Positions 8,469-17,388 of a DNA stretch of 64,000 nt are shown piece after piece (the first letter of the stretch is position 1; the number at the start of each line of letters is the position of its first letter). The notes under the pieces are model-generated. The model ran no database searches. It saw only the letters and a list, made by a program, of their open reading frames with translations, and had not been told where the DNA came from. Position numbers and translations under genes: made by a program. Origin of the DNA: Hydrogenophaga palleronii NBRC 102513 (GTDB lineage Bacteria; Pseudomonadota; Gammaproteobacteria; Burkholderiales; Burkholderiaceae_C); assembly GCF_001571225.1 (NCBI RefSeq), contig NZ_BCTJ01000013.1, positions 1 through 64,000 on the forward strand, given 5' to 3'.

Positions 8469-10825
8469 GCGGCCGCTTTCGTTTGGCCAATGGCATCTTG
8501 CTCCTTGCGCTTTAGCTGCAAGGCAAGCCAGGCCAGACCGTCGTGGATGTAGACAGGCACTTTCAGGGATGTGATCTTGTCGCTGTAAAGGAGATCGAGC
8601 GCAAATTCCGCCTTGTTCCCTGACTTCAAGGCCAAGTGGACTGCCGCTGCGAGCGCCTCCATGTCGGCGCTGTCCGCTAGGGCATCACGAAACTTCGCTA
8701 TTAGCCCATGACCAGGCAGGTCGGCGAACAGGGTTGGATTCTCGTAAAGGAGCGCATCCTCGAAGGTGTTCGCAAGCGCCTCGGCCGGAGACTTCGATTT
8801 GAAGCTCAGCGCGATTGGCTGTTGATATGCCACCCTTATCGCGTATCCGCTGGGGTCCTCTTTGACAAGGTCGGGACCCATCTTGTCAAGCAAGACATCA
8901 AGCGAATCCTCGGCAGGAACCCAGGACTTCAATGTTTCGTTTCGCGCCTTCTGGCCGCTGTTGCGCTTTGGCGGCAGGGCCGCGCCCGATGTGCCATCCT
9001 TGGCATCAAGGTCGGTGACGATCAGGGTGGTGAGCCCGAGATGTTCAAGCAGACGCTTGAGCCGATGCGCATGGCTACCACCAATTTCGAGCCATGTGAT
9101 GTAGCACCGGCGCAGATACTCGAAGTCGGGGCGTTCACGCACAAAGTGCGGCACGAGAATTCTTTCGGCAGGCCCTTCGATCAGGACCGCACCGTCTGCG
9201 AAGAACAGGTCACAGTGGACAGCCTTGAGATAGCGCGTGACGAACTGCTCGGTGAGATTGGCGGCGCCGAACACCTCCGAGAGGTTGACCACCGAAGCGA
9301 TCGGCACCCCACCCGCTTCGGTAGGTGCAGGCAATCGCCGGAAGTATCGCAAGGATGCGAAATCGCACTCGTGCGCAAGATGGCTGGAATGCGTGCTGAC
9401 AACCAATTGGGTTTTCAGGGCGGTCGCGTCACCTAGCTTGGGATGCTTTCGAAGCACCGCATACGCCTGCTTGATGAATACCTGCTGCACTTGGGCATGC
9501 AGGTGGGCCTCCGGTTCTTCTACGAGAATGAGATGAAGCGGCGGCACGAAGCTGTCGTCATCAGCGACTGAGATTCCGGCCTTGCCGACGCGCATCCACC
9601 GATCGCGGAAACTCATGAGAGCGAACACCATTGAAACCAGGTTCTGGTATCCCAGGCCGTTCGAGTCCTCTGGCAAGCGGTGACCCTTTTCCGCCTCGGC
9701 CAGATGTGTCGGCACTTCGTACTGGACGGCCGAGCCATGGTTCAGACCGTCTGTTGGTTTGATTCGCGTGGTAATCGTCAGTTTCGGGTCGGTAACGCCC
9801 GGATAGCCGATGTGCTCCAATTCCTTCAGTGCTGCGGCGAAGCCCTCCGTCAAGCGCGCTTCAAAGGCTGCCTCTGCGTCATGGAGGGCCTGCAAGGCTG
9901 TCAGGTCCTTGGGTTCGGGCTTGTCGTAAGGGTCCAGGTGCTGCGTGTAGTACGACCGCAACTGAGAAGACAACTTCTTGGCGCCGCGTGCCTCCTGCGG
10001 GTCGTACTTGGAATCGTCTTCGCTGGGGGCTCGCGTGCTGCCGGCATACCCGAAACCCCGCTGTGCGCTTATTTCGTCGATACAGATCAAGCCCTTGAAG
10101 GGATCGCCGTCGAGCGGATCGCTGTCGGGGGCCAGCACTTGAGGCACGGCCAACCCTTCTTGCGGCGCCTTGAGTGCTGCCGGGTCCAGAAGGTAAGCGC
10201 GCACCGTAAACATGCTACGCAATCGGCGGCCGAGGAACTCCATCATGGACTGTGGCCACAGCGAGAACGTATAGGCAGGCATTGCCGAGGGCACCGAGAC
10301 CGCTTCTACGACCACCTCGGCGGCGCCCTCTGCGACCGCAACGACGGATGCGGCGGCAAGCGGATGTGCAAGCAGTTCCGTGATTGCCGCTCTGGCCTTC
10401 AGGTATTCCCGCTGAAGACCTTCGGCATCCTTGGGCTCCAAGCGAAGTCGAACGCCAAGATGTCCGCCTTGCCAGTCCAAGGTAGGCAACAGCTTCTGGA
10501 CATAGTGCAGCTCGTTGTTGGAGACATTGAGCCAGACATCGAGGAACGGGAGCACATCGCTCCAGTCAAGTGCAGCGAGTTCCTCGCCGCTGCTGACCGC
10601 CGACTCCCACCCTGCGGCCGAGGCATTGATCTTGGTCCAGTGCGAGAGCGTCAGGTCATTGACGGTGAATTCGGATGGCTCGACCAAGAATCGCCGAAGC
10701 GCCACCATCGCGGAAGTTTTCCCGCTGTTGTTGGCGCCGACGAAGACCGTCTTCTGCTCCGAGAAATCGATGCGTACCGCTTTGAGTTTCCGAAAATTGC
10801 TTATCTCAACGTGTTGAATGTGCAT
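8465..10825 (-). CDS. OLD-family ATP-dependent endonuclease (AAA + TOPRIM), Gabija GajA-like
   Basis: A 786-aa SMC/ABC-type ATPase with a C-terminal TOPRIM nuclease. The Walker A is GANNSGKT (residues 30-37). A long inserted helical region leads to the signature and Walker B (LILVEEPEAHLHAQVQ) and the switch motif LVVSTHSSHLAHE. From about residue 540 a TOPRIM domain shows VLIEGPAERILVP with the catalytic Glu and, about 80 residues on, IVTDLDAKD with the metal-binding DxD. OLD proteins paired with UvrD helicases are class 2 OLD/Gabija nucleases that nick phage DNA. It is larger than typical GajA (about 580 aa); the extra length lies mostly between Walker A and the signature. Confidence 0.85.
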   Translation of the reverse strand: MHIQHVEISNFRKLKAVRIDFSEQKTVFVGANNSGKTSAMVALRRFLVEPSEFTVNDLTLSHWTKINASAAGWESAVSSGEELAALDWSDVLPFLDVWLNVSNNELHYVQKLLPTLDWQGGHLGVRLRLEPKDAEGLQREYLKARAAITELLAHPLAAASVVAVAEGAAEVVVEAVSVPSAMPAYTFSLWPQSMMEFLGRRLRSMFTVRAYLLDPAALKAPQEGLAVPQVLAPDSDPLDGDPFKGLICIDEISAQRGFGYAGSTRAPSEDDSKYDPQEARGAKKLSSQLRSYYTQHLDPYDKPEPKDLTALQALHDAEAAFEARLTEGFAAALKELEHIGYPGVTDPKLTITTRIKPTDGLNHGSAVQYEVPTHLAEAEKGHRLPEDSNGLGYQNLVSMVFALMSFRDRWMRVGKAGISVADDDSFVPPLHLILVEEPEAHLHAQVQQVFIKQAYAVLRKHPKLGDATALKTQLVVSTHSSHLAHECDFASLRYFRRLPAPTEAGGVPIASVVNLSEVFGAANLTEQFVTRYLKAVHCDLFFADGAVLIEGPAERILVPHFVRERPDFEYLRRCYITWLEIGGSHAHRLKRLLEHLGLTTLIVTDLDAKDGTSGAALPPKRNSGQKARNETLKSWVPAEDSLDVLLDKMGPDLVKEDPSGYAIRVAYQQPIALSFKSKSPAEALANTFEDALLYENPTLFADLPGHGLIAKFRDALADSADMEALAAAVHLALKSGNKAEFALDLLYSDKITSLKVPVYIHDGLAWLALQLKRKEQDAIGQTKAAA

Positions 10826-11051
10826 CGCGCTGCCTCCTCAGTTGATGGTATCTGTCTTCTGCCGCTCAGGGTCGCGATCTCGCGTTCCTCGACGTGCTGT
10901 TCGATGGCCATTAGTTAGTTACTTGCTCTGTGTTGACGCTGATGCGCTCGTTCCCGAAAGCAGTCGTTCGTGATGGATGGCTTTTAGACGACATCCAGCT
11001 CGACGCTCAAGTCTCAATGTTCAAAGTTGAGATTCAGTGAGTCTTCTGAAG
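10826..11051. other. Intergenic gap upstream of the OLD gene
   Basis: 226 bp separating the two halves of the defence array and the likely site of a promoter for the OLD-UvrD pair. It holds an inverted repeat TCTCAA-N9-TTGAGA at 11012-11032. No gene seen. Confidence 0.45.
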
Positions 11052-12506
11052 CTATTGATGCGCGGAACCGCGGGAGAGCGCGCTCGGCTTCTGCAGATTT
11101 CCTTGAATCACCAAGACACATACCTGAACACCGTTTTCAAGAGAAAGAATGCCTACTAACTGCGCAGGATCACGCGGGGGCCCGTTTTTGCCACTGCAGT
11201 CCAGAACGCAGAGCACTGCGGTCTTCTTGCCTTTCGCCACTGCATATGAAGCTACTTGGAAAGCGAAGCGCCTCCCATCCTCCAAGGCGAAAAGTGCCGA
11301 GCTCTCAACCTTCAACTCAATGGGGATTCCACGGAACGACAGATCAGTGATGCCACCCGCGGCATTGGCATGTTCGTCCAGTTCGATCCCGATGGATGGA
11401 CTGCGTCGCAAGGCGGCACGCACGTCCAGTTGAAACTGCGCTTCGGACCGCTTCTCCGGAAACAGCGCATCCTGAACCGCGCTGCCCGCTAGGTTGAACA
11501 GTGCGGCCAGGACTTTCAACAGGTCGAGCAGCTCTGATTGCGCCATGCCAGGCGCTTTGCGCAGAGTCTCACGAAACTCGATGAGGCGACTATCCATTGC
11601 CGGGTAGCCGCAAATCGAACGCGACGGATCTGTGCCATCGATCAGCAGCGTGCGGTGCCCCACGATCGCAACTGGCTGCTCCGACTTGGGCGGCAAAAAC
11701 TCCGCCGCATACTTGAATTCGAATGGCCGCGCGTGCAGTCCTTGCGACGCTTTCAGAATGGCGCGCGCGCGTTGATGCAGGATGTACGGCGGCTCACCGT
11801 CCGGGCGAGAAAAGTTGAAACTCGGAAAATCGTATGTTGAGGCAGGCTCCACAGAGACAGGCGTCAATTGGAGTTCACTATGTTCCTCGGGCCATCGCGA
11901 AACGCGAACTTCCAATTCCAGATCATGGACTTCTCCAGGCGTAAGCTGGTGGATGTGCTGCACGTCGACCGAGTCAACTTGGAACTTCAGGAATGCGACT
12001 GTGAGCGCAAGTGGTTCAGGAGTGGGCCGCTCATCGAGATTCGGGCCATGAATCCTCGCAAAGGACAGGTCCTGGACGAGCATGCCTAGCGGCAGTGGCG
12101 TGGCACCCACTCCATTGAGAAATTTCACCGCATCGTCCGGACTCGACACGTCCGGCAGCGTTCGACTGGCCTGGACCAGTCTGGCCGCCGCCACCTGCGC
12201 TTCATATTCCTTGAGCCAGAGTTGGTGGCGCGCCTTCGCGCTTCGCAAGAAGCGGTCGGCGTCAGGGAGCGCCGTCAAGACGGCGCCGTGCCACTGAACA
12301 AGGGTGGCTGCGATGCGCACCAACCCTGCAAACGCGGCGTACGCAACGGCGGTAGTCGGATTGGCAAGCGACGCCGATGTCGAATCAAGCTCGCCAGCTA
12401 GCGCATTCAGGTCATTCGTGCCTGTCACTGCCGGGAACCGCAACAGCGCTTCAACGGCATTCAGGCGTGATGAAAAGACGTCGGGTTGGACTAGGTTCTG
12501 TCTCAT
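11052..12506 (-). CDS. PD-(D/E)xK nuclease-like protein paired with a HEAT-repeat protein
   Basis: A 484-aa protein of unrecognised family. The start ATG 12506 overlaps the upstream stop by 4 bases (ATGA), so it is coupled to the HEAT-repeat gene. The N-terminal half is mostly alpha-helical. The C-terminal part has a recognisable restriction-endonuclease-like core: an alpha helix (EAQFQLDVRAALRR), then GGITDLSFRGIPIELKVE with D about 388 and E-x-K about 397-399, then a helix with Gln (FAFQVASYAVAKGKKTAVLCVLD). This is the D-ExK-Q layout of PD-(D/E)xK nucleases. Nuclease activity and a defence role are inferred from this motif and the neighbours. Confidence 0.7.
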   Translation of the reverse strand: MRQNLVQPDVFSSRLNAVEALLRFPAVTGTNDLNALAGELDSTSASLANPTTAVAYAAFAGLVRIAATLVQWHGAVLTALPDADRFLRSAKARHQLWLKEYEAQVAAARLVQASRTLPDVSSPDDAVKFLNGVGATPLPLGMLVQDLSFARIHGPNLDERPTPEPLALTVAFLKFQVDSVDVQHIHQLTPGEVHDLELEVRVSRWPEEHSELQLTPVSVEPASTYDFPSFNFSRPDGEPPYILHQRARAILKASQGLHARPFEFKYAAEFLPPKSEQPVAIVGHRTLLIDGTDPSRSICGYPAMDSRLIEFRETLRKAPGMAQSELLDLLKVLAALFNLAGSAVQDALFPEKRSEAQFQLDVRAALRRSPSIGIELDEHANAAGGITDLSFRGIPIELKVESSALFALEDGRRFAFQVASYAVAKGKKTAVLCVLDCSGKNGPPRDPAQLVGILSLENGVQVCVLVIQGNLQKPSALSRGSAHQ

Positions 12507-15043
12507 TCGTCACCCCTGCCGCGTTCCACCTCTTCCAAGATATGCTGCCATCGAACAGCGCATCCCAGGGCATCCGAATGGTGTCCTTCCGCCAGGTGTT
12601 GTTCAAACTCGGTCGCGAGTGCCGTCAAATGCGCGTATTGTTTGCGCACCCGCATCCGCGTTGAATCGGGCAAGGCGTCGCGCGAATGGCCTGCAATCTT
12701 CGCAGCAGAGTCCCATGCTTCTGCCGCACTGAGAACCTCGATGCAGGCTGCGGCCAGTACATGGTCATGGGAAAGCTGCTCGCACAAGGCGACTAGGCTC
12801 GTACGCATATTCAACAAGCCGTCTCGAGGAAGTTCGCGCAGCAGAGAAACCAGTTGATCGTCATAGTTTTCATGGCGCTCCGCTGAACGCAACAGCTTCA
12901 GGAGCAGATCGGGAAAGTCTTCTACGTTGACAAGCCGCTCCAACATCCATGAGCGACCATGTCGCAACAGAGTCCCGTCGTCGACCTTCATCAATACAGC
13001 GACAAAGATGCGCGCCCATCCACCAGCGAAGCCGGCCTTCTTGTGCAGACGGTTTACCAGAAGTTCGATGCAGGTCACAAGAAATGCATCATGCGCGCGG
13101 CCCTCTTGAGCGTAGACGCTAAAAATTGTCTTCAACTGCGTAGTGATGCGGTCCTCGTATTCCTTCGGAAGGGAGATGCGTTCCAGCGCCTCGGCGGCAG
13201 ATTGGTGAACACCGACGATTGGGTCGGACAAGAGCAACAGAAATGCGTCATGCACGAGGGAAGGGAGGTCACTGACGCGGGAGCCACGCAACTCCTGTAG
13301 CGCCCGCGCAGCTGCCATCCGTACCAGCGCGGACTCTCCGACCATGGCGCCATACAGGAATGGAAGGACTGCATTCGTTGATGCTGCGGTGCGCATCAGC
13401 GGTGGCAGCGCCTTGACGAGGGCGCTACGAAACTGCTCCGGCCACTGCACGTCGCTGGCGATGAAGCTAATGAATTTTCCTGCGGCCGCTGAGTCCGTCG
13501 CCGCCGCGCCGCTGGCCCATTCAAGAATGGCGGCGCGCAGGCCAGCCAGTCGCTGCCTCTGGTTGCTGCGCTCCATTTGTGCCAGGAAATTGGTCGCCTC
13601 TTCAGGAGGTACCGGCGAATTCATGAAATCTGTGAGCGCCTGATCCACCAATGCGGCAGTTCCCAGCAGGAGCTCCATTTGTTCATGCGCAACCGGAGCA
13701 AGCTGTTCTGGAAAGTGCCGCAGGGCTTCTTGAACCTCTTGAATCACTTCCTGATTCTGCGTCGCCGAAGCCCACGTCAGGATGCGACGAAGCGCCGTTT
13801 CGTAAGGCCTGAGATCGGGAGCCGCATCTATGGATTCAAATCGATTGCCCGGTAGCCTCAGCAAACTGGAATAGACGCCGGCGATGCGCGCCTCGCCCGT
13901 CCTGGAGGCTCCCTGGTAGTAGTTCGCGAGCAGTGTGTCGACTTGCTGATCGTCGGCGAGCATGGCGTAAACGAGTGCACGCTCCAGTTCATGTGCGACC
14001 TTGTCTATTTCCGAATCCCGGTCGCTGTCGACAAGAGAGTCAAGCCGAGTGAGCTTTGCTGCGAGGCCGCGAACCAAGCCTGGTGAATAAGCATTGCGAC
14101 CGAACACCAGAGGAATCGCCCTTGCCGCGGCCATGACGGCGTTGCCCGAGCTGCTGGCAATCAAGATGTCGAGCGCCTTTTCCACCGGCGCGGGATACCT
14201 AGACGCCAAAGCCTGCAGCGCTTCGGGCCGTTTCTCGGGTTCGGAGTAGTCAAAGTCGCTACGCGGCGGCGCGGCCAAGTAGCACAGGCTTCTGATGGCT
14301 GACTGCACCTGGGACGCATCAACTAAGTCAAGGTGCTCGAGGAGCACCGCGGCGGAAGTCATCGTGTTGCAACCCAGCGAGAGGCATTGCATCGCGCAGG
14401 CGACGAGCCTCTTGTGGTCCGATGACACTATGCGCAGGCAGCCAAGTGCCGTTTCAATCGCCCATGATTCCTCCGTTTCGATCAGACGAAACAGGTGCTC
14501 GACGATGTCGGCGTTGAACACCTCAGGCGCGAGGCGGGCAGTCGCGACAATCTTGTCCGACGCCGGCTCGGTGCGGGTTTGATCCAGTAACTGCAGATCT
14601 TCAATCAACGAGGCGACTGGCACCGTGGCATTGGCTTGAAGCGCAGCGCGTGCTTTTTGGCGGGAGTCAAATTCATCGCGGAGCTTTTTTGCCTGCAGCT
14701 CCTGATCTGCTGCCCTTACGGCCGCCTGCTGGTCCCGGCGGCCCACGAGTTCTACAAGATTGGGTAGGCGCAACGGCTGACGGACTTTGCAAATGGCGCA
14801 ATTGCGATCGTAAAACGCCAGCGCCGCATCCTCAAGGTGCCAGGTTGCAGAACCGCCTGCCGGTGCGTGGTCGCAGGCCATAGAGTGATGGCCGATCGGG
14901 AAGCCGGTTGCTGCCTCGATCATCCCGGTACCACCAAATTTCTCGATCCTTGCGTGGCCGCACCAGTTCTGTATGAGAACCTTGACTTCCTGATTGCGCC
15001 GGCCGTCTTCCACAGCCCGGTGGTAATCCCGTTCTCCAGTCAT
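12503..15043 (-). CDS. Zinc-finger/HEAT-repeat alpha-solenoid protein
   Basis: An 846-aa protein. I place the start at ATG 15043, with AGGAG 6 bases upstream, rather than an in-frame start at 15070. The N-terminal 90 residues carry C28-G-H30, C57-D-H59 and C82-AI-C85 followed by RLPNL, which looks like a zinc-binding module. From about residue 120 onward the sequence is a long series of amphipathic helix pairs of HEAT type (for example SALVRMAAARALQEL and VGVHQSAAEALERIS), consistent with a scaffold or sensor. It is the first gene of the minus-strand array and is coupled to a PD-(D/E)xK protein. I know of no named defence system with exactly this pair. Confidence 0.7.
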   Translation of the reverse strand: MTGERDYHRAVEDGRRNQEVKVLIQNWCGHARIEKFGGTGMIEAATGFPIGHHSMACDHAPAGGSATWHLEDAALAFYDRNCAICKVRQPLRLPNLVELVGRRDQQAAVRAADQELQAKKLRDEFDSRQKARAALQANATVPVASLIEDLQLLDQTRTEPASDKIVATARLAPEVFNADIVEHLFRLIETEESWAIETALGCLRIVSSDHKRLVACAMQCLSLGCNTMTSAAVLLEHLDLVDASQVQSAIRSLCYLAAPPRSDFDYSEPEKRPEALQALASRYPAPVEKALDILIASSSGNAVMAAARAIPLVFGRNAYSPGLVRGLAAKLTRLDSLVDSDRDSEIDKVAHELERALVYAMLADDQQVDTLLANYYQGASRTGEARIAGVYSSLLRLPGNRFESIDAAPDLRPYETALRRILTWASATQNQEVIQEVQEALRHFPEQLAPVAHEQMELLLGTAALVDQALTDFMNSPVPPEEATNFLAQMERSNQRQRLAGLRAAILEWASGAAATDSAAAGKFISFIASDVQWPEQFRSALVKALPPLMRTAASTNAVLPFLYGAMVGESALVRMAAARALQELRGSRVSDLPSLVHDAFLLLLSDPIVGVHQSAAEALERISLPKEYEDRITTQLKTIFSVYAQEGRAHDAFLVTCIELLVNRLHKKAGFAGGWARIFVAVLMKVDDGTLLRHGRSWMLERLVNVEDFPDLLLKLLRSAERHENYDDQLVSLLRELPRDGLLNMRTSLVALCEQLSHDHVLAAACIEVLSAAEAWDSAAKIAGHSRDALPDSTRMRVRKQYAHLTALATEFEQHLAEGHHSDALGCAVRWQHILEEVERGRGDE

Positions 15044-15134
15044 CAGAACTCCTGTTGGTTTAGGAATCACACGAGGTTCTGAAGCAACTCCACTGATTCA
15101 ACGCGAGGATAGTTATGTGGCACCTCTCTGAGGT

Positions 15135-15350
15135 CTAGGGCGACGACGGTTCATCGAAAAACTCAAACAGTTGCCCAACGCTGACATCGAAGTACTTGCA
15201 CAGTGAGTCAATCGCGTCGAGATCAACCCGAGTTGCAGTCTCTTGGTAAAGCAGCGTGATGGTGTTGCGGTGCAGCCCCGTGTCACGCGCCACATCGCTG
15301 ATCTTGAGCTTTCGCTCCCCCATCAGGCGGGATAGGTGGCACTTGATCAA
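15135..15350 (-). CDS. XRE/Cro-type HTH repressor of the integrative element
   Basis: A 71-aa single-domain helix-turn-helix protein: KISDVARDTGLHRNTITLLYQ is the HTH and LDAIDSLCKYFDVSVGQLFEF the following helices, as in short Cro/CI-like regulators. It starts at TTG 15350 with GGAG 7 bases upstream. It is transcribed divergently from the excisionase and integrase genes. The 150-bp spacer contains dyads that are good candidates for its operators, so it probably represses excision and itself. Confidence 0.8.
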   Translation of the reverse strand: MIKCHLSRLMGERKLKISDVARDTGLHRNTITLLYQETATRVDLDAIDSLCKYFDVSVGQLFEFFDEPSSP

Positions 15351-15371
15351 GACATTCTCCGCGAAAAAATA

Positions 15372-15435
15372 TCATTCAAAATGACAAAAAACACTTGACA
15401 GTGGCATTTCTTCCTTCATAATGCCATTCAGAATG
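15372..15435 (+). promoter_or_regulatory. Sigma-70 promoter for xis-int flanked by operator dyads
   Basis: TTGACA at 15395-15400 and CATAAT at 15417-15422 with a 16-base spacer form a strong plus-strand promoter. It is bracketed by two near-identical dyads, TCATTCAAAATGA (15372-15384) and CATTCAGAATG (15425-15435). Each is followed by ACAAAAAA, and their centres lie about 52 bp apart. A third inverted repeat, TGGCATT...AATGCCA (15402-15426), spans the -10. The layout suggests switching by the adjacent XRE protein. Confidence 0.7.
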
Positions 15436-15500
15436 ACAAAAAAGACGTTTGGATGTTCTTTTGTTGTTCTGATTGTCCCACTAACCAGAAGGAGTGAGAA

Positions 15501-15740
15501 GTGTCCGCATGCACCTACCTGACAACCGATGAGTTGTCGTCCCGCATCAAGTACGACAGCAGAACCATTCGGGACCGGCTGAAAGACAGCGTATTGCTCG
15601 AAGGTCGGCATTACATCCGTCCCTTCGGTGGACGCAAGACGCTCTACATCTGGGAGCACATTGAGACCGACATGGCGCATCACTCAGCCATGGGCTCCGA
15701 GGCGATTCCTCTGGCCAATGGGGGTGTGCTTCATGGGTAG
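15501..15740 (+). CDS. Small excisionase-like HTH protein
   Basis: A 79-aa protein from GTG 15501, preceded by GGAG. The segment LTTDELSSRIKYDSRTIRDRL followed by GRHYIRPFGGRKTLYIWEHIE has the layout of short excisionase or MerR-like winged-helix proteins that direct integrases. It overlaps the integrase start by 8 bases, so the two are co-translated. Assignment as Xis rests on size, fold impression and position. Confidence 0.6.
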   Translation: MSACTYLTTDELSSRIKYDSRTIRDRLKDSVLLEGRHYIRPFGGRKTLYIWEHIETDMAHHSAMGSEAIPLANGGVLHG

Positions 15741-17247
15741 TATTCGCCGGCATGAGAGCAAGGGCACGCTCTTCATGGACTTTCGCCATGCTGGGCAGAG
15801 ACTGCGCGAGTACACGTCTCTTGCAGACAACGCTGGCAACCGCAAACGATTGCAGAAAGCCCTCGACCGCATCGAAGCCGAAATCGCCCTCGGCACCTTC
15901 GACTACCAGAAGACCTTCGGCAAACCGCCGCCATCGCGAGAGCCGGTGGCCGATGCCGCTGTCAACGCGAGCGCATCAGAACTGCAGCGCCAACCGACTT
16001 CACGCATGGGTACGCCCACCTTCAAGGTGTTCGCCGAGCAATGGTTCGCGGAGTCGGAGGTGTCGTGGCGGCGCAGCTACCGCGTGACGCAACGTGGGTC
16101 GATCGACCAGTACCTTGTTCCCTATTTCGGGGAGAAGGAGGTCGGCCAGATCACCAAGGCAGACGTACTGGCATTTCGGGCAACACTCGCCAAAGTAACC
16201 ACCCGTAGATCCCAGAACACATTATCCAACCGTCGCATCAACTCCGTGATGAAGCCGCTGCGGCAGATTCTTAATGAAGCGGCCGACCGGTTCGAGTTTA
16301 CTTCCGCGTTTCGCAACATCAAGCCGCTGAAGATGAAGCGCAGCGACGTAATGCCGTTCACCCTGGACGAGGTGCAGCAGATCCTCACCACGGTGCGCGC
16401 GGACTACCGCCAGTACTTCACGGTGCGTTTCTTCACCGGCATGCGCACAGGTGAGGCCCACGGCCTGAAGTGGAAGTACGTGGATTTCGAGCGCCGGCTC
16501 ATCCTGGTGCGCGAGGCCATCGTGCTCAAAGAAGAGGACGAACTCAAGACCGACGGCAGTGTGCGCGACATCCAGATGAACGACCTGGTGTTCGATGCAC
16601 TGCAGGAGCAGTTCAAGGTGACCGGCAAGACCTCGGAGTTCGTGTTCTGCAACCGCGGAGGCACGCCCATCGACAACCAGAACTTTCTGAACCGGGTGTG
16701 GTCGCCGCTGCTGCGCCACCTGGACATCCCGCACCGCCGGGCCTACCAGATGCGCCACACCGCAGCCACCTTGTGGCTGGCCTCGGGCGAAGCGCCGGAG
16801 TGGATCGCGCGTCAGCTCGGTCACACCAGCACCGAGATGCTGTTCCGCGTCTACAGCCGCTACGTGCCCAACCTGACGCGCCGCGATGGGTCGGCCATGG
16901 AGCGCTTGCTCAAGCAGCACATCTCGGTCGCGCCGGTGCAAGGCTTGGTGCTTCGTTTGCCGGAAGAAGCAGACAAAGCCACGGCCACGCTTGCGATCCA
17001 GGGCCAGACCGACGATGCAATCGAAACCTTGCTCGCGGGCGACGATCTGGACGAGGCGGACGATGAAGACGCGGAAGAGGCCGAAGAAATGCTGACGCCT
17101 TTGGCAGCGCTGACGACCAAGATTGCCACGGCGCCGCATTCAAAGCACGCCGTCGCGCGACGGAGCAAGACCGTTGCGCGCGCATCGCCCGGCCTGCTGC
17201 CGTTTCTCAGGAGCCCGGAGCCGCCGGGCTTCCTGAAGCGCGAGTAG
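15733..17247 (+). CDS. int: Tyrosine-type site-specific integrase
   Basis: A 504-aa phage/ICE-type tyrosine recombinase starting at ATG 15733, inside the end of the excisionase-like gene. It has an N-terminal AP2/SAM-like arm-binding region, a core-binding domain (TFKVFAEQWFAESEVSWRRS) and a catalytic domain with Arg in FFTGMRTGEAHGLKW, the H-x-x-R box in QMRHTAATLWLASG, His in QLGHTSTEM and the Tyr nucleophile in FRVYSRYVPN. About 100 residues after the catalytic domain form an unusual tail rich in Asp/Glu (DDLDEADDEDAEEAEE). It is the likely integrase of the island that carries the flanking accessory genes; attachment sites were not located. Confidence 0.9.
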   Translation: MGSIRRHESKGTLFMDFRHAGQRLREYTSLADNAGNRKRLQKALDRIEAEIALGTFDYQKTFGKPPPSREPVADAAVNASASELQRQPTSRMGTPTFKVFAEQWFAESEVSWRRSYRVTQRGSIDQYLVPYFGEKEVGQITKADVLAFRATLAKVTTRRSQNTLSNRRINSVMKPLRQILNEAADRFEFTSAFRNIKPLKMKRSDVMPFTLDEVQQILTTVRADYRQYFTVRFFTGMRTGEAHGLKWKYVDFERRLILVREAIVLKEEDELKTDGSVRDIQMNDLVFDALQEQFKVTGKTSEFVFCNRGGTPIDNQNFLNRVWSPLLRHLDIPHRRAYQMRHTAATLWLASGEAPEWIARQLGHTSTEMLFRVYSRYVPNLTRRDGSAMERLLKQHISVAPVQGLVLRLPEEADKATATLAIQGQTDDAIETLLAGDDLDEADDEDAEEAEEMLTPLAALTTKIATAPHSKHAVARRSKTVARASPGLLPFLRSPEPPGFLKRE

Positions 17248-17388
17248 CGACAAGCGCACAGGCCTGAGCGCCTGAACACCACAAGTTGAACCCACCGGAC
17301 GGGCAGAGGCGAGAAGCCTTCGCCGTGCGGAAGGGCGCAGCTTTGCCCAATCACTTCTCGAAACGCCCAATTTTCTCAGGACAACACC

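Noticed and set aside
9680..10918. 412-aa open frame on the plus strand
   Set aside because: Antisense to the OLD nuclease gene, which carries all catalytic motifs.
15071..15134. Strong promoter for the HEAT/nuclease operon
   Set aside because: The 91 bp between the XRE stop and the HEAT start has only a short ACCTC/GAGGT hairpin and no good -35/-10 pair.
16222..17139. 305-aa open frame on the minus strand
   Set aside because: His/Arg/Val-rich translation opposite the integrase catalytic domain; not a gene.
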